Numbered from the stretch's first letter, positions 1-9,714 are shown. The stretch is 64,000 nt of DNA from Mycobacterium sp. 1081908.1 (GCF_001673535.1 NZ_LZLY01000056.1:1-64000), one strand, 5' to 3'. Notes: generated from the letters alone by a model not told the origin. Numbers and translations: made by a program.

Positions 1-216
1 GCGGCGTCCAGCGTGTGGAGGGCGGGCCGGCGGGTGATGGCGTCGCCGATATAGGCCGACTTCCCCGTGTCGCGGGCCGACCGTGTCGAAGCTGACGCCG
101 GGCGGCGGGGCGGCGTGCGCGACGGGGGTACCACCGAACAAGATCGCCCCGGTCGCCAACCCGACCGCCGCCACGCCGACCGCGCCGCGGCGGATCGAAA
201 ACAGTGGATTCAACAT
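1..216 (-). CDS. Exported protein, N-terminal fragment (runs off window)
   Basis: An open frame on the minus strand starts at an ATG (214-216) and stays open to the window edge. It is preceded by a GGAAGGGG-like ribosome binding site about 6-8 bases upstream. Residues 1-35 form a clear signal peptide: MLNPLFSIRR, then a hydrophobic AVGVAAVGLATGAILFG core and the cleavage-type motif AHA-AP. After about residue 46 (FDTVG) the frame becomes rich in R, H and P and looks unnatural. The neighbouring frame there reads SARDTGKSAYIGDAIT, which looks like a real protein. So either there is a frameshift near base 75-80 or the mature part is unusual. The family is not recognised. Confidence 0.5.
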   Translation of the reverse strand, partial: MLNPLFSIRRGAVGVAAVGLATGAILFGGTPVAHAAPPPGVSFDTVGPRHGEVGLYRRRHHPPARPPHAGRR

Positions 217-716
217 TTGCGAGCCCCTTCCACGATGTTGAACAAGAAGCTTTAAGTCTGAATATCCATATTCTGCTGGTTATACACCGGAAATGGCTAC
301 CCAATGTGATCTTTATCTTGCCGCGGCGCCAAAAGGATCGGATAATATCGTCGCGCAAATTCGTTTTTCCGTATCTCCGGCGGCGCCGTCCGTGGCTTGG
401 ATGTTTGCCCTGTTCATACGCCATCTACTGAGATCAGTATGTCCGCGATGGCGTAGACGCATATTTAATGAAATGGCACTTCAATGAATCGCATGGAATT
501 CGGATGTCCGCCCGGCAAAGTCAGCGCAGCAAACCCATTTTTCGTGCGGCCGGAATATCGCGTTCACAAACCGCCAGGACCGTCAACCCGCGGCGACCCG
601 CGGGACGCGGCCCGACGCGCCGGGCGCCCCCGGCGGTGATATCAATGGGAGGTGCTCGACGACGCGCATACTGACGAGCGGATCTACTGACTTGCACCCC
701 AGAGAGGGTCGCCGCG
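217..716. other. AT-richer intergenic region with nested dyad symmetry
   Basis: About 500 bases without a convincing gene between the exported protein and the small RHH-like gene. The stretch 235-520 is visibly richer in A and T than its surroundings. The short frames in it have no recognisable protein sequence. The notable structure is the nested inverted repeat at 418-454, described separately. Promoters for the genes on both sides presumably lie here, but none is obvious. Confidence 0.5.
418..454. repeat. Nested inverted repeats (possible operator or RNA hairpin)
   Basis: ACGCCATC (418-425) pairs with GATGGCGT (447-454). Directly inside the left arm is a second perfect dyad, TACTGA-GA-TCAGTA (426-439). 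Both are exact. They lie in the AT-richer intergenic region and could be a protein-binding site or a structured RNA. No T-tract follows, so this is not an ordinary terminator. Confidence 0.45.
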
Positions 717-1046
717 ATGAGTATCAACCCCAACCGCCACGAGTCCAGCCCCAACCGGTTCGCCCACTACAAGCCGCCGCTGCCCGGACAGACCGGACCG
801 ACGCAGCGCCTCACCCCGTTCGGGGAAGCCGCCGCCCGGCCAGCGGGCGGCCGGCGAACGCGACGGACCGTCGATCTGCCGCTGGCCACGCACCGGGCGC
901 TCGACGTCTGGCAGCGCGAGGCGGCCGACCGCATCGGGGTCGCGCGGGTGACCGGACAAGAGGTCCTGACCGCGCTCATCGATCAGCTGCTGGTCGACCC
1001 CAAGCTCTCCGCGCAGATCACCCGCGCCATCCAAGGCCGCAGGTAG
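717..1046 (+). CDS. Small hypothetical protein, RHH-like C-terminal half
   Basis: Encodes 109 residues from ATG 717, with an AGAGAGGG ribosome binding site about 8 bases upstream. The first 45 residues are polar, rich in P, N and R, and probably disordered. The second half begins RRTVDLPLATHRALDVW and continues with helices ending TALIDQLL. A short basic strand followed by two helices recalls ribbon-helix-helix DNA-binding proteins found on actinobacterial plasmids, but I cannot confirm the fold. The gene converges on fadD2 with one base between the stop codons. I do not recall a counterpart at this position in M. tuberculosis. Confidence 0.6.
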   Translation: MSINPNRHESSPNRFAHYKPPLPGQTGPTQRLTPFGEAAARPAGGRRTRRTVDLPLATHRALDVWQREAADRIGVARVTGQEVLTALIDQLLVDPKLSAQITRAIQGRR

Positions 1047-1047
1047 T

Positions 1048-2727
1048 TCAGTCGATCTCCATCTCGCGCAGCTCGCGCTTGAGGACCTTGCCCGTGGGAT
1101 TGCGCGGCAGCTCGTCGAGGAACACGACCTCCCGGGGCACCTTGTAGCGCGCCAGGTGGTCGCGCACATAGTGCTTGACGGTGTCCTCGTCGAGGTCGGC
1201 GTCCTGCTTCTTGACCACGAACGCGCGCAGCCGGTGGCCCCACTCCTTGTCCTCGACGCCGATGGCGGTGGCCTCCACGACGTCCGGATGCCCGGTGATG
1301 AGGTCCTCGACCTCGGCCGGGAAGACGTTCTCGCCGCCGGAGACGATCATTTCGTCGTCGCGCCCGCTGATGTAGAGCAGGTCGTTCTCGTCGAAGTAGC
1401 CGACGTCGCCCGAGGACAGCAGCCCGTCGATGATCTGCTTCTTGCCTCCGCCGGTGTAGCCCTCGAACGGGAAGGCGTTGCCGACGAAGATCCGCCCGAC
1501 CTCGCCCTGCGGCAACTCCTTGCCGTTGTCGTCGAAGATCTTGACCTTGACGCCCTTGACGACCGGCCCCACGGTCGACGAATTGAATTCCAGGTGCTTG
1601 GGCTCGGCGATGGTGGCGAAGGCGATCTCCGTCGAGCCGTACATGTTGTAGACCACCGGGCCCAGGTCCTTGAGCGCCCGTTCCGCCAGCTCCGACCCGA
1701 GCGCCGAACCGGACACGAAGACGATCTTCAGCGAGGACAGGTCCGGCTTGTCATCCATCTTCTCGAGCGCCTCGAGGATGCGCGACAGCATCACCGGGAC
1801 CACGACCATGGCGGTCACCTTGTGCTTCTCGATGTCCTCCAGCACCAGCGGCGGCTTGAACTTGCGGCGCAGCACCAGGGTCGAGCCGAGGAACATCGCA
1901 ATGGTGCCGTGCAGGAAACCCAGGGCGTGGAACATCGGCGCCGGCAGCGAGGTCACTTCGCCGGCCTTGAACGGCACGTGCGACAGGATGCCCCCGATCG
2001 GCGCGAGCGTCGGCGGGGTGCTGCGGTTCGCGCCCTTGGGGGTGCCGGTGGTGCCGCTGGTCAGGATGATGATCGACGAGTGCTTGCTCGCCTTCGGGGC
2101 GGGAGAATTGTCGCTGCGCTCGATCAGGTCGGCCAGGGTCTGGTCGTCGCTTCCCGACGACTCGTCCGCATCGGGGTTGGAACCCAGCGCCCGCAGCTTG
2201 CCCAGCTCCGGCTCGGCCTTGCTGACGGCCTTGGTGTACTCGTCGTCGTAGATGATCACCTTGGCGCCCTCGCGCTCCGACACCTCACAGATCTGGGGCC
2301 CGGAGAACTCGCTGTTGAGCAGGATGATGCGGGCGCCGACCCGGGCGGCGCCGAAGTAGGCGATCAGGAACCAGCGGGTGTTGCGGGCCAGGATGGCGAC
2401 GCCGTCGCCGCCCTTGACGCCCTTCTCGATCAGCCCGTTGGCCACCGCGTGCGCGGCCTCGTCGAGCTCGCGGTAGGTGAATTCGCCCTCCTCGTCGATG
2501 CAGGCCGGGCGGTCGGGATGGCGCCTGGCGTTGAGCGAGGGCAGCATGCCGAACTCGCCCCACTTGTAGATGTCCGCGGCCATCGCGGCGTAGTTCTGCG
2601 GCGGCTCGATCCGGAACGCGCCCGATTCGAAGATCTTGCGCACGTAGTGCAGTTCGGCCGTGCCCCGCTCGAGGTACTGCTGAACTTTGGAGACAGCCTG
2701 GCCGGGCAGGTCGAAGAGGTTAGGCAT
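1048..2727 (-). CDS. fadD2: Long-chain fatty-acid--CoA ligase FadD2
   Basis: ATP-dependent activation of fatty acids to acyl-CoA via an acyl-adenylate. The 559-residue protein has the ANL-superfamily core: the P-loop-like motif ILTSGTTGTPKG near residue 220, YGSTE near 360, the SGD/GRDDE hinge region, and the C-terminal PRNPTGKVLKRELR segment with the catalytic lysine. The start at 2727 (MPNLFDLPGQ) matches the remembered N-terminus of Rv0270 and has a GGTGGA-type ribosome binding site. An in-frame start 12 codons upstream is less likely. Divergent from the polymerase gene at 2787; the 59-base gap carries a long inverted repeat. Confidence 0.93.
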   Translation of the reverse strand: MPNLFDLPGQAVSKVQQYLERGTAELHYVRKIFESGAFRIEPPQNYAAMAADIYKWGEFGMLPSLNARRHPDRPACIDEEGEFTYRELDEAAHAVANGLIEKGVKGGDGVAILARNTRWFLIAYFGAARVGARIILLNSEFSGPQICEVSEREGAKVIIYDDEYTKAVSKAEPELGKLRALGSNPDADESSGSDDQTLADLIERSDNSPAPKASKHSSIIILTSGTTGTPKGANRSTPPTLAPIGGILSHVPFKAGEVTSLPAPMFHALGFLHGTIAMFLGSTLVLRRKFKPPLVLEDIEKHKVTAMVVVPVMLSRILEALEKMDDKPDLSSLKIVFVSGSALGSELAERALKDLGPVVYNMYGSTEIAFATIAEPKHLEFNSSTVGPVVKGVKVKIFDDNGKELPQGEVGRIFVGNAFPFEGYTGGGKKQIIDGLLSSGDVGYFDENDLLYISGRDDEMIVSGGENVFPAEVEDLITGHPDVVEATAIGVEDKEWGHRLRAFVVKKQDADLDEDTVKHYVRDHLARYKVPREVVFLDELPRNPTGKVLKRELREMEID

Positions 2728-2745
2728 GAATTCCACCCTATGTGA

Positions 2746-2786
2746 CGTAGGTCGCAGCGCCACTAGTTAATACCCACCGACCTACG
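2746..2786. promoter_or_regulatory. 9-bp inverted repeat in the fadD2 / LigD-polymerase divergent promoter
   Basis: CGTAGGTCG (2746-2754) and CGACCTACG (2778-2786) are exact inverted copies 23 bases apart, filling most of the gap between the divergent genes. The right arm touches the ATG of the polymerase gene, leaving no room for a ribosome binding site. It could be an operator shared by both genes. The TetR gene just downstream of the polymerase gene is one candidate partner (inference). Confidence 0.45.
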
Positions 2787-4037
2787 ATGATGAACATGAC
2801 CGGCCCGGCGTCAGTGGAGGTGGCCGGGCGCGAGGTCACCATCACCCACCCCGACAAAGTGGTCTTCGAACGCCACGGCGGCTCGGGGCCGCACACCAAG
2901 CTCGACCTGGTCCGCTACTACCTGTCGGTCGCCGACGGGGCGCTGCGCGGGGTGGCCGGCCGCCCGATGATTCTCAAGCGCTTCGTGAAGGGCATCGCGC
3001 AGGAGGCCGTGTTCCAGAAGCGGGCGCCGGCCAACCGACCGGACTACGTCGACGTCGCCGAACTGCACTACGCGCGGGGCACCTCCGCCGCGGAGGCCGT
3101 AGTCCGCGACGCCGCCGGGCTGGCGTGGGTGATCAACCTGGGCTGCGTCGATCTCAACCCGCACCCGGTGCTCGCCGAGGACCTCGACCACCCCGACGAA
3201 CTGCGCGTCGACCTGGACCCGATGCCGGGCGTCGCGTGGCGGCGCATCGTCGACGTCGCGTTGGTGGCCCGCGAGGTGCTGGAGGACTACGGCCTGGTGG
3301 CGTGGCCGAAGACGTCCGGGTCCCGGGGCTTTCACATCTACGCCCGCATCGCCCCGCGCTGGGAATTCCGCCAGGTGCGGCTGGCCGCCCAGACCGTCGC
3401 GCGCGAGGTCGAGCGGCGGGTGCCCGACGCGGCGACCAGCCGGTGGTGGAAGGAGGAGCGCGAGGGCGTGTTCGTCGACTTCAACCAGAACGCCAAGGAC
3501 CGCACCGTCGCGTCGGCCTATTCGGTGCGCGCCACGCCGGACGCCCGGGTCTCGACGCCGCTGCACTGGGACGAGGTCGCCGGCTGCGACCCCGCGGAAT
3601 TCACCATCGACACGGTGCCCGCCCGATTCGCCGAGATGGGCGACCCGTGGGCCGGGATGGACGACGCGGTCGGCGAGCTGGACCGGCTGCTGATCCTGGC
3701 CGAGGAGTTGGGGCCGCCGGAGCGGGCGCCCAAGGGGGCCGGGACCCGCACCGAGGGCGGGCGGGTCTCGTCGAAGCCGCTCATCGAGATCGCCCGCACC
3801 AAAACCAAGGACGAGGCCATGGCCGCGCTGGACAGCTGGCGCGACCGGCATCCGGAGGCGGCTGCCCTGCTGCGGCCGGCCGACGTCCTGGTCGACGGCA
3901 TGCGCGGGCCGAGTTCCATCTGGTACCGGATCCGGATCAACCTGCAGCACGTGCCGGCCGACCGGCGCCCGCCGCAGGAAGAGCTGATCGCCGACTACAG
4001 CCCCTGGACGGGGTACGAAGGGCCCCGAAGGGGATGA
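2787..4037 (+). CDS. polD2: LigD-type stand-alone DNA polymerase/primase (PolD2-like)
   Basis: An archaeo-eukaryotic-primase-type polymerase, related to the POL domain of LigD but without ligase or nuclease domains; 416 residues. The metal-binding acidic pair is visible in RVDLDPMPG near residue 138 and the third acidic residue in VFVDFNQN near 231. KTSGSRGFH near 175 is the conserved triphosphate-binding segment. Corresponds to Rv0269c and M. smegmatis PolD2, one of the mycobacterial paralogues able to insert ribo- and deoxyribonucleotides and linked to repair. Three ATGs occur in the first four codons; the first is annotated. No ribosome binding site is visible, so the message may be leaderless. 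Confidence 0.9.
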   Translation: MMNMTGPASVEVAGREVTITHPDKVVFERHGGSGPHTKLDLVRYYLSVADGALRGVAGRPMILKRFVKGIAQEAVFQKRAPANRPDYVDVAELHYARGTSAAEAVVRDAAGLAWVINLGCVDLNPHPVLAEDLDHPDELRVDLDPMPGVAWRRIVDVALVAREVLEDYGLVAWPKTSGSRGFHIYARIAPRWEFRQVRLAAQTVAREVERRVPDAATSRWWKEEREGVFVDFNQNAKDRTVASAYSVRATPDARVSTPLHWDEVAGCDPAEFTIDTVPARFAEMGDPWAGMDDAVGELDRLLILAEELGPPERAPKGAGTRTEGGRVSSKPLIEIARTKTKDEAMAALDSWRDRHPEAAALLRPADVLVDGMRGPSSIWYRIRINLQHVPADRRPPQEELIADYSPWTGYEGPRRG

Positions 4038-4068
4038 GCCGCGCCGCCGGATGCGCGAGAATTGCCCC

Positions 4069-4653
4069 ATGCCCGTGACCGACCAGCCCCAGGGACTGCG
4101 GGAACGCAAGAAGATCCGGACGCACCAGGCCATCAGGCGCGAGGCGTTCCGCCTCTTCGACGCGAACGGCTACGCCGCCACCACCGTCGAGCAGATCGCC
4201 GACGCCGCCGAGGTGTCACCCAGCACGTTCTTCCGGTACTTCCCGTCCAAGGAATCGCTGCTGCTCGCCGACGACCTCGACCCGCTGATATTGGCGGCGT
4301 TCAACGACCAGCCCCCCGAACTGTCGCCCAGCCAGGCCATCCGCCGCGCGTACGAGACCACGATGGCGGGGTTATCGCCGGAACAGCAGGAGTTCGAGAA
4401 CACGCGACAGCGGCTGATCTTCTCGATACCCGAACTCAAGGCCGCGCTGTACGACGAGTACTACCGCACCGTGACCGTCATGGCCGAGGCGATCGGTCAC
4501 CGAATCGGCCGTCCCGCAGACGATTTCGAAGTTCGGGTGTTCGTCGGTGCCATGGTGGGCGCCATGATGGCGGCCTACGACAGCGCGCCCAAGACGGCCG
4601 ACACTATCTATCGAGCGCTGGACTTCCTGGACGCCGGCATGCCGCTGAGCTGA
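4069..4653 (+). CDS. TetR/AcrR-family transcriptional regulator
   Basis: Encodes 194 residues. The N-terminal helix-turn-helix is typical: RTHQAIRREAFRLFDANGYAATTVEQIA followed by VSPSTFFRYFPSKESL (about residues 17-65, quoted in two parts). The helical C-terminal half would bind a ligand and dimerise. ATG 4069 (MPVTDQPQG) is preferred to the in-frame ATG at 4051 because the conserved region begins soon after it. It follows the polymerase gene by about 30 bases and precedes fecB2 by 55. Ligand and targets cannot be read from the sequence. I do not recall this gene here in M. tuberculosis. Confidence 0.85.
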   Translation: MPVTDQPQGLRERKKIRTHQAIRREAFRLFDANGYAATTVEQIADAAEVSPSTFFRYFPSKESLLLADDLDPLILAAFNDQPPELSPSQAIRRAYETTMAGLSPEQQEFENTRQRLIFSIPELKAALYDEYYRTVTVMAEAIGHRIGRPADDFEVRVFVGAMVGAMMAAYDSAPKTADTIYRALDFLDAGMPLS

Positions 4654-4708
4654 CGGCGAAACCGCGCGGCGGAGCGGGTCAGAGCGAAGAAAGCGATAAT
4701 CTCACGCG

Positions 4709-5698
4709 ATGCGACACGGATGGAATCGACGGGGATTCCTGCAGCTCGCGGGGGCTGCGGGAATGGCCGCGATCGCCGCGGGGTGCTCGCCACGCAAACC
4801 CTCGCCGGGCGCCGCTCCCGGCGGATCGGTCACCGTCACCCACCTTTTCGGTCAGACCGTCATCAAGGAGCCGCCCAAGCGGGTGGTCAGCGCCGGCTAC
4901 ACCGAGCAGGACGACCTGCTGGCCCTGGGCGTGGTGCCCGTCGCGGTGACCAACTGGTTCGGCGATCAGCCCTTCGCGGTGTGGCCCTGGGCCCAGCCCA
5001 AGCTCGGCGGCGCCCAGCCCGTGGTGTTGAACCTGGACAACGGCATTCAGGTCGACCAGATCGCGGGCCTGAAACCGGACCTGATCGTGGCCATCAACGC
5101 GGGCCTGGATTCCGACACCTACCAGAGGCTGTCGGCCATCGCGCCGACCCTCGCGCAGTCGGACGGCGACGCGTTCTTCGAGCCGTGGAAGGACCAGGCC
5201 AGCGCCGTCGGCCAGGCGGTGTTCCGGGCCGACCAGATGAAGTCCCTGATCGACGGCGTGGACAAGCAGTTCGGCGCCGTCGCCCAAAAGAATCCGCAGT
5301 GGACGGGCAAGAAGGCGTTGCTGATGCAGGGCGCCCTGTGGCAGGGCACGGTGGTGGCGACGCTGGCGGGCTGGCGGACCGACTTCCTGAACCAGATGGG
5401 CCTCGTCATCGCCGACAGCATCAAGCCCTTCGGTAGCGATCACCGCGCCGTCATCCCGCGCGATCAGATCAAGGCGGTGCTCGATTCCGCCGACGTGGTG
5501 ATCTGGACGACCGAGAGCCCCGACGATCAGAAGGCGCTCCTGGCCGATCCCGAGGTGGCCGGCTCGCTGGCGACCGCCCAGAACCGCCACGTCTTCACCA
5601 CCAAGGACCAGGCCGGCGCGATCGCGTTCGCGTCGCCCCTGAGCTACCCGTTGATCGCCGATCAGCTGCCGCCGCTGATCGGCAAGATCCTGGGCTGA
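4709..5698 (+). CDS. fecB2: Iron-siderophore periplasmic binding lipoprotein FecB2
   Basis: Substrate-binding component of a class III (FecB/FepB-type) ABC importer; 329 residues. It has both a twin-arginine-like motif ([10 protein letters not shown], residues 6-15) and a lipobox (AAGC, Cys about 26), so it should be exported and anchored to the membrane. The mature part starts with the family pattern [19 protein letters not shown] and includes LGVVPVAV and LKPDLIV. Orthologous to Rv0265c. No permease or ATPase lies beside it, so it must work with components encoded elsewhere. No convincing IdeR box is visible upstream. Confidence 0.88.
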   Translation: MRHGWNRRGFLQLAGAAGMAAIAAGCSPRKPSPGAAPGGSVTVTHLFGQTVIKEPPKRVVSAGYTEQDDLLALGVVPVAVTNWFGDQPFAVWPWAQPKLGGAQPVVLNLDNGIQVDQIAGLKPDLIVAINAGLDSDTYQRLSAIAPTLAQSDGDAFFEPWKDQASAVGQAVFRADQMKSLIDGVDKQFGAVAQKNPQWTGKKALLMQGALWQGTVVATLAGWRTDFLNQMGLVIADSIKPFGSDHRAVIPRDQIKAVLDSADVVIWTTESPDDQKALLADPEVAGSLATAQNRHVFTTKDQAGAIAFASPLSYPLIADQLPPLIGKILG

Positions 5699-5799
5699 AT
5701 CCCGCCTGTTTGAGCGTTCGGTAAGGCACCTCTGGCATTGCTCGAAAATCCGCCCGCATTCCCTCCCGCCTGCACCGATGCCGGGGTTACCGTTCAGTA

Positions 5800-6474
5800 A
5801 TGAGCGTGACGGATATGGGCAGCGGCCTCTCCCAGGAGCTGTCGACCGACCTGGTTGGCAACACCGTGTTCGACTATGGCGACCGTGCGCTGATGCTTCA
5901 ATGCGGCAGCACCGCGGAGGTGTTGGCGTGGGTGGATGCGCTGGGCACGGCGGCGCTGCCCGGCGTGGTCGACGTCGTCCCCGCCGCCCGCACGGTGCTG
6001 GTCAAGCTCGACAGCCCCCGCCGGCAGGGCGTCACCCGGCAGCGGCTGCGCCGGATGCGGGTCGCCGCCGATGCCGCGGCCCCGGCGGACCGCAGCGCGG
6101 ACGTGGTGATCGACGTCGTGTACGACGGCCCCGATCTCGCCGAGGTCGCCGGCCACACCGGGCTGTCCACGGCGCAGGTGATCGACGCCCACACGTCCAC
6201 CCCGTGGCGGGTCGGATTCAGCGGCTTCGCACCGGGTTTCGCGTACCTGGTCGACGGCGACGCGCGCCTGCGGGTGCCGCGCAGGTCGGAGCCGCGGACG
6301 TCGGTGCCGGCCGGTTCCGTCGCGCTGGCCGGGGAGTTCAGCGCGGTATATCCCCGGCAATCGCCCGGCGGCTGGCAGCTCATCGGCCGCACCGACGCCG
6401 TCCTGTGGGATCTCGACCGGCCCCACCCGGCTCTGCTGACGCGGGGCATGTGGGTCCAGTTCCGCGCCGTCTGA
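5800..6474 (+). CDS. pxpB: 5-oxoprolinase subunit PxpB
   Basis: A 224-residue protein of the KipI / allophanate hydrolase subunit 1 family. Diagnostic motifs are [11 protein letters not shown] near residue 145 and [10 protein letters not shown]...[15 protein letters not shown] near 170-205. With PxpA and PxpC it forms ATP-dependent 5-oxoprolinase, which opens pyroglutamate to glutamate. Corresponds to Rv0264c. PxpC follows 14 bases later, clearly in the same operon. No pxpA (LamB/YcsF) gene is in the window. Confidence 0.9.
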   Translation: MSVTDMGSGLSQELSTDLVGNTVFDYGDRALMLQCGSTAEVLAWVDALGTAALPGVVDVVPAARTVLVKLDSPRRQGVTRQRLRRMRVAADAAAPADRSADVVIDVVYDGPDLAEVAGHTGLSTAQVIDAHTSTPWRVGFSGFAPGFAYLVDGDARLRVPRRSEPRTSVPAGSVALAGEFSAVYPRQSPGGWQLIGRTDAVLWDLDRPHPALLTRGMWVQFRAV

Positions 6475-6488
6475 GCAAGGAGATAGCC

Positions 6489-7373
6489 ATGCCGACCTTG
6501 GAGATTCTGCGCACCGGGCCGTTCGCCGTCGTCCAGGACCTCGGCCGCCCGGGGCTGGCCCACCTCGGCGTCAGCCGGTCCGGGGCCGCCGACCGGCGCG
6601 CCCACAAGTTGGCCAACCGGCTGGTCGCCAACCCCGACGACCGCGCCACCGTCGAGGTGACCTTCGGCGGCTTTTCCGCCCGCGTCCGCGGCGGCGACGT
6701 CGACATCGCGGTGACGGGCGCCGACACCGACCCCACCGTGAACGGAATCGAGTTCGGCACCAACAGCATTCACCACGTCCGCGACGGGCAGGTGATCTCG
6801 TTGGGCGCCCCGCGGGCCGGGCTGCGGACGTACCTGGCGGTGCGCGGCGGGATCTGCGTGGACCCCGTCCTGGGCTCGCGCAGCTACGACGTGATGTCGG
6901 CGATCGGCCCGGCGCCGCTGCACAGCGGCGACCGGCTACCGGTCGGCGAGCACACCGACGACTACCCCGAACTCGACCAGGCGCCGGTGGCCGCGATCAG
7001 CGAGCACCTGGTCGAGGTGCGGGTGGTGCCGGGCCCGCGCGACGACTGGTTCACCGACCCCGACGCCCTGGTGCGCACGATCTGGATGGCCTCCAACCGC
7101 AGCGACCGGGTCGGGATGCGGCTCGAGGGCCGCCCGCTGCAGCACCGCTGGCCGGACCGGCAGCTGCCCAGCGAGGGCGCCACGCGCGGCGCAATCCAGG
7201 TGCCGCCCAACGGATTACCGGTGATCCTGGGGCCCGATCACCCGGTCACCGGCGGATACCCGGTGATCGGCGTGGTCACCGACGAGGACGTCGACAAGAT
7301 CGCGCAGGTGCGGCCGGGCCAGTACGTTCGCCTGCACTGGGCGCGGCCCCGGGGTGGCCCGTCGTACTCGTAG
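6489..7373 (+). CDS. pxpC: 5-oxoprolinase subunit PxpC
   Basis: A 294-residue protein of the KipA / allophanate hydrolase subunit 2 family and partner of PxpB. Family motifs are [21 protein letters not shown] near residue 16 (slightly shortened here), the central RTYLAVRGG, and DRVGMRLEG. The C-terminal [18 protein letters not shown] is typical. The start is ATG 6489, set by a strong AAGGAGAT ribosome binding site at 6477-6484. A much longer open frame runs upstream through pxpB in another frame but is not coding. Corresponds to Rv0263c. Confidence 0.9.
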   Translation: MPTLEILRTGPFAVVQDLGRPGLAHLGVSRSGAADRRAHKLANRLVANPDDRATVEVTFGGFSARVRGGDVDIAVTGADTDPTVNGIEFGTNSIHHVRDGQVISLGAPRAGLRTYLAVRGGICVDPVLGSRSYDVMSAIGPAPLHSGDRLPVGEHTDDYPELDQAPVAAISEHLVEVRVVPGPRDDWFTDPDALVRTIWMASNRSDRVGMRLEGRPLQHRWPDRQLPSEGATRGAIQVPPNGLPVILGPDHPVTGGYPVIGVVTDEDVDKIAQVRPGQYVRLHWARPRGGPSYS

Positions 7374-7399
7374 CGCCCGCCGCTGGACAAGGCTGGTAG

Positions 7400-7954
<555 letters not shown>

Positions 7955-8276
7955 CTCGCGGGCGGCGATGTATTCCAGCTCACAGCGAATCCGGCTGGCG
8001 CACTGGATCACAAACCCCCCGGGGCACCCCCAGCTATTTACCAGAAAACTGGGATTCAACTTACAGGCGATAACCGTCCAATTGAGTTGACGGACTTAAC
8101 CGGTAAATGTGAGCATCGAAATGCACGGCGGGCCAAGCATATTCGTCCGGGGCACCCACAACCCATCGAATCCCGGCCCCGACAGGACCCGCACCCGCCG
8201 ACGCCCAACGCGCCCAGGCGATTTCGCCGGTGTGAGCGTTCGCGATATCCCTCCGCCGAGGAAAGGTGCAGACCGC
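7955..8276. promoter_or_regulatory. Promoter region of narK-type gene
   Basis: A 322-base non-coding stretch between aac and the nitrate transporter. TTGACG at 8087-8092 could be a -35 element, but no good -10 follows at normal spacing. I looked for a GlnR box (GTnAC-N6-GaAAC) and found only imperfect matches, such as TTAC followed by TAAC around 8061. An open frame runs through from 8109 in frame with narK, but the conserved protein begins at 8277. Confidence 0.35.
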
Positions 8277-9659
8277 ATGGGCCGCAACCACCGCATCACG
8301 GACTGGAATCCGGAGGACGCGGCGGCCTGGGAGGCCGGCAACAAGAACATCGCCCGCCGCAACCTGCTCTGCACGGTCGCGGGCGACCACGTCGCCTTCT
8401 CGATCTGGACCCTGTGGCCCGTGATGACGCTGTTCATGCCCGCGTCCGTCTACGGCTTCTCGGCCGGCGACAAGCTGCTGCTGGGCGCCGTCGCCACCCT
8501 GGCCGGTGGGTGCGCGCGCATCCCGTACACGCTGGGCATCGCCACCTTCGGGGGGCGCAACTGGACCGCCTTCTCGGCGTTCGTGTTGTTGATCCCGACC
8601 GTCGGCACCATCGTCCTGATGGCCAATCCGGGTCTGCCGCTGTGGCCGTACGTGGTGTGCGCGGCCCTGACCGGCCTGGGCGGCGGCAACTACGCGGCGT
8701 CGCTGGCCAACGTCAATGCCTTTTACCCGGAGCGCCTCAAGGGCGCGGCGCTGGCGATCAACGCCGGCGTCGGCAACCTCGGGGTCGCCGTCATCCAGCT
8801 GATCGGCCTGCTGGTACTCGCGACCGCCGGCCACCAAGCGCCGTACTGGGTGTGCGCGGTGTACCTCGTGTTGCTGGCGATCGTCGGCATCGCGGCGGCG
8901 CTGTTCATGGACAACCTCGACCACGGCGTCGAGGTCAACACCATCCGCTCGGTGCTGTTCGAGCGCGACACCTATGTGGTCTCGCTGCTCTACATCTGCA
9001 CCTTCGGCTCGTGGATCGGGTTTGCGTTCGCGTTCGGTCAGGTGCTGCAGGTCAACTTCCTGGCGAGCGGCGAAACAGCCAAGCACGCGTCGCTGCACGC
9101 CGCGCAGATCGCTTTCGTGGGACCGCTATTGGGCTCGCTGGCGCGCATCTACGGGGGACGGCTGGCCGACCGCATGGGCGGCAGCCGCGTCACCCTGGGC
9201 GTGCTGGGCGGCATGACGGTGGGCGCCGGGTTGCTGGTCGCCATCAGCACCCTCGACGGCCGCGACGGCAGCGGCTCGACGACGATGATCGGCTATGTGA
9301 TCGGCTTCATCGCCCTGTTCGTCCTGTCGGGGATGGGCAACGGGTCGGTGTTCAAGATGATCCCGTCGATCTTCGAGGCGCGCAGTCGGGGGCTGGATCT
9401 CCCCGATGCCGAGCGCCGGCAGTGGTCGCGGGCGATGTCGGGATCGCTGATCGGCTTTTGCTCCGCGGTCGGCGCGCTGGGCGGCGTGGGAATCAACCTG
9501 GCGCTGCGCGAGTCCTACCTCAACAGCGGCAGCGAAACGTCCGCCTATTGGATGTTTTCGGCGTCCTATGTGTTCGCCGCGGCCCTCACCTGGATGCTGT
9601 ACGTGCGCCGCCCGAGCGCCCCGGAAGCGGTCCCCGCAGCGGATCACGCCCGGGTGTGA
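8277..9659 (+). CDS. narK3: Nitrate/nitrite transporter, NarK family
   Basis: A major-facilitator protein of the nitrate-nitrite porter family; 460 residues with about 12 hydrophobic segments. Two family signatures are visible: TGLGGGNYAAS near residue 125 and GFCSAVGALGG near 390. It should move nitrate in or exchange nitrate for nitrite across the inner membrane. The start at 8277 is chosen for its GAGGAAAGG ribosome binding site and because it matches the Rv0261c (NarK3) N-terminus in length. The stop is directly followed by the nnaR region, and nirBD lies 2.5 kb away, so the locus fits assimilation rather than respiration. Confidence 0.88.
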   Translation: MGRNHRITDWNPEDAAAWEAGNKNIARRNLLCTVAGDHVAFSIWTLWPVMTLFMPASVYGFSAGDKLLLGAVATLAGGCARIPYTLGIATFGGRNWTAFSAFVLLIPTVGTIVLMANPGLPLWPYVVCAALTGLGGGNYAASLANVNAFYPERLKGAALAINAGVGNLGVAVIQLIGLLVLATAGHQAPYWVCAVYLVLLAIVGIAAALFMDNLDHGVEVNTIRSVLFERDTYVVSLLYICTFGSWIGFAFAFGQVLQVNFLASGETAKHASLHAAQIAFVGPLLGSLARIYGGRLADRMGGSRVTLGVLGGMTVGAGLLVAISTLDGRDGSGSTTMIGYVIGFIALFVLSGMGNGSVFKMIPSIFEARSRGLDLPDAERRQWSRAMSGSLIGFCSAVGALGGVGINLALRESYLNSGSETSAYWMFSASYVFAAALTWMLYVRRPSAPEAVPAADHARV

Positions 9660-9698
9660 TGACCGTCGCAACAAGGGCAATGCTGCAGCAATTGCGTG

Positions 9699-9714
9699 GT
9701 AACGCGGCGGAAAC
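9699..9714 (+). promoter_or_regulatory. Candidate GlnR box upstream of nnaR
   Basis: GTAAC (9699-9703), six bases, then GAAAC (9710-9714). This exactly fits one half of the actinobacterial GlnR consensus gTnAC-N6-GaAAc. It lies 22 bases before the nnaR start codon and 40 bases after the narK stop. GlnR is the nitrogen-limitation regulator and is known to activate nirBD in M. tuberculosis, so its presence here makes sense. Position and match are seen; function is inferred. Confidence 0.5.

Noticed and set aside
5699-5799. IdeR iron box near fecB2/pxpB
   Set aside because: TAAGGCACC is only a weak partial match and lies downstream of fecB2.
8109-8276. N-terminal extension of the narK-type transporter
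   Set aside because: Polar, proline- and arginine-rich and not membrane-like; the start at 8277 has a ribosome binding site and the expected length.
7955-8276. GlnR box upstream of narK
   Set aside because: TTAC...TAAC near 8061 is one base off in spacing and lacks the GaAAC half.
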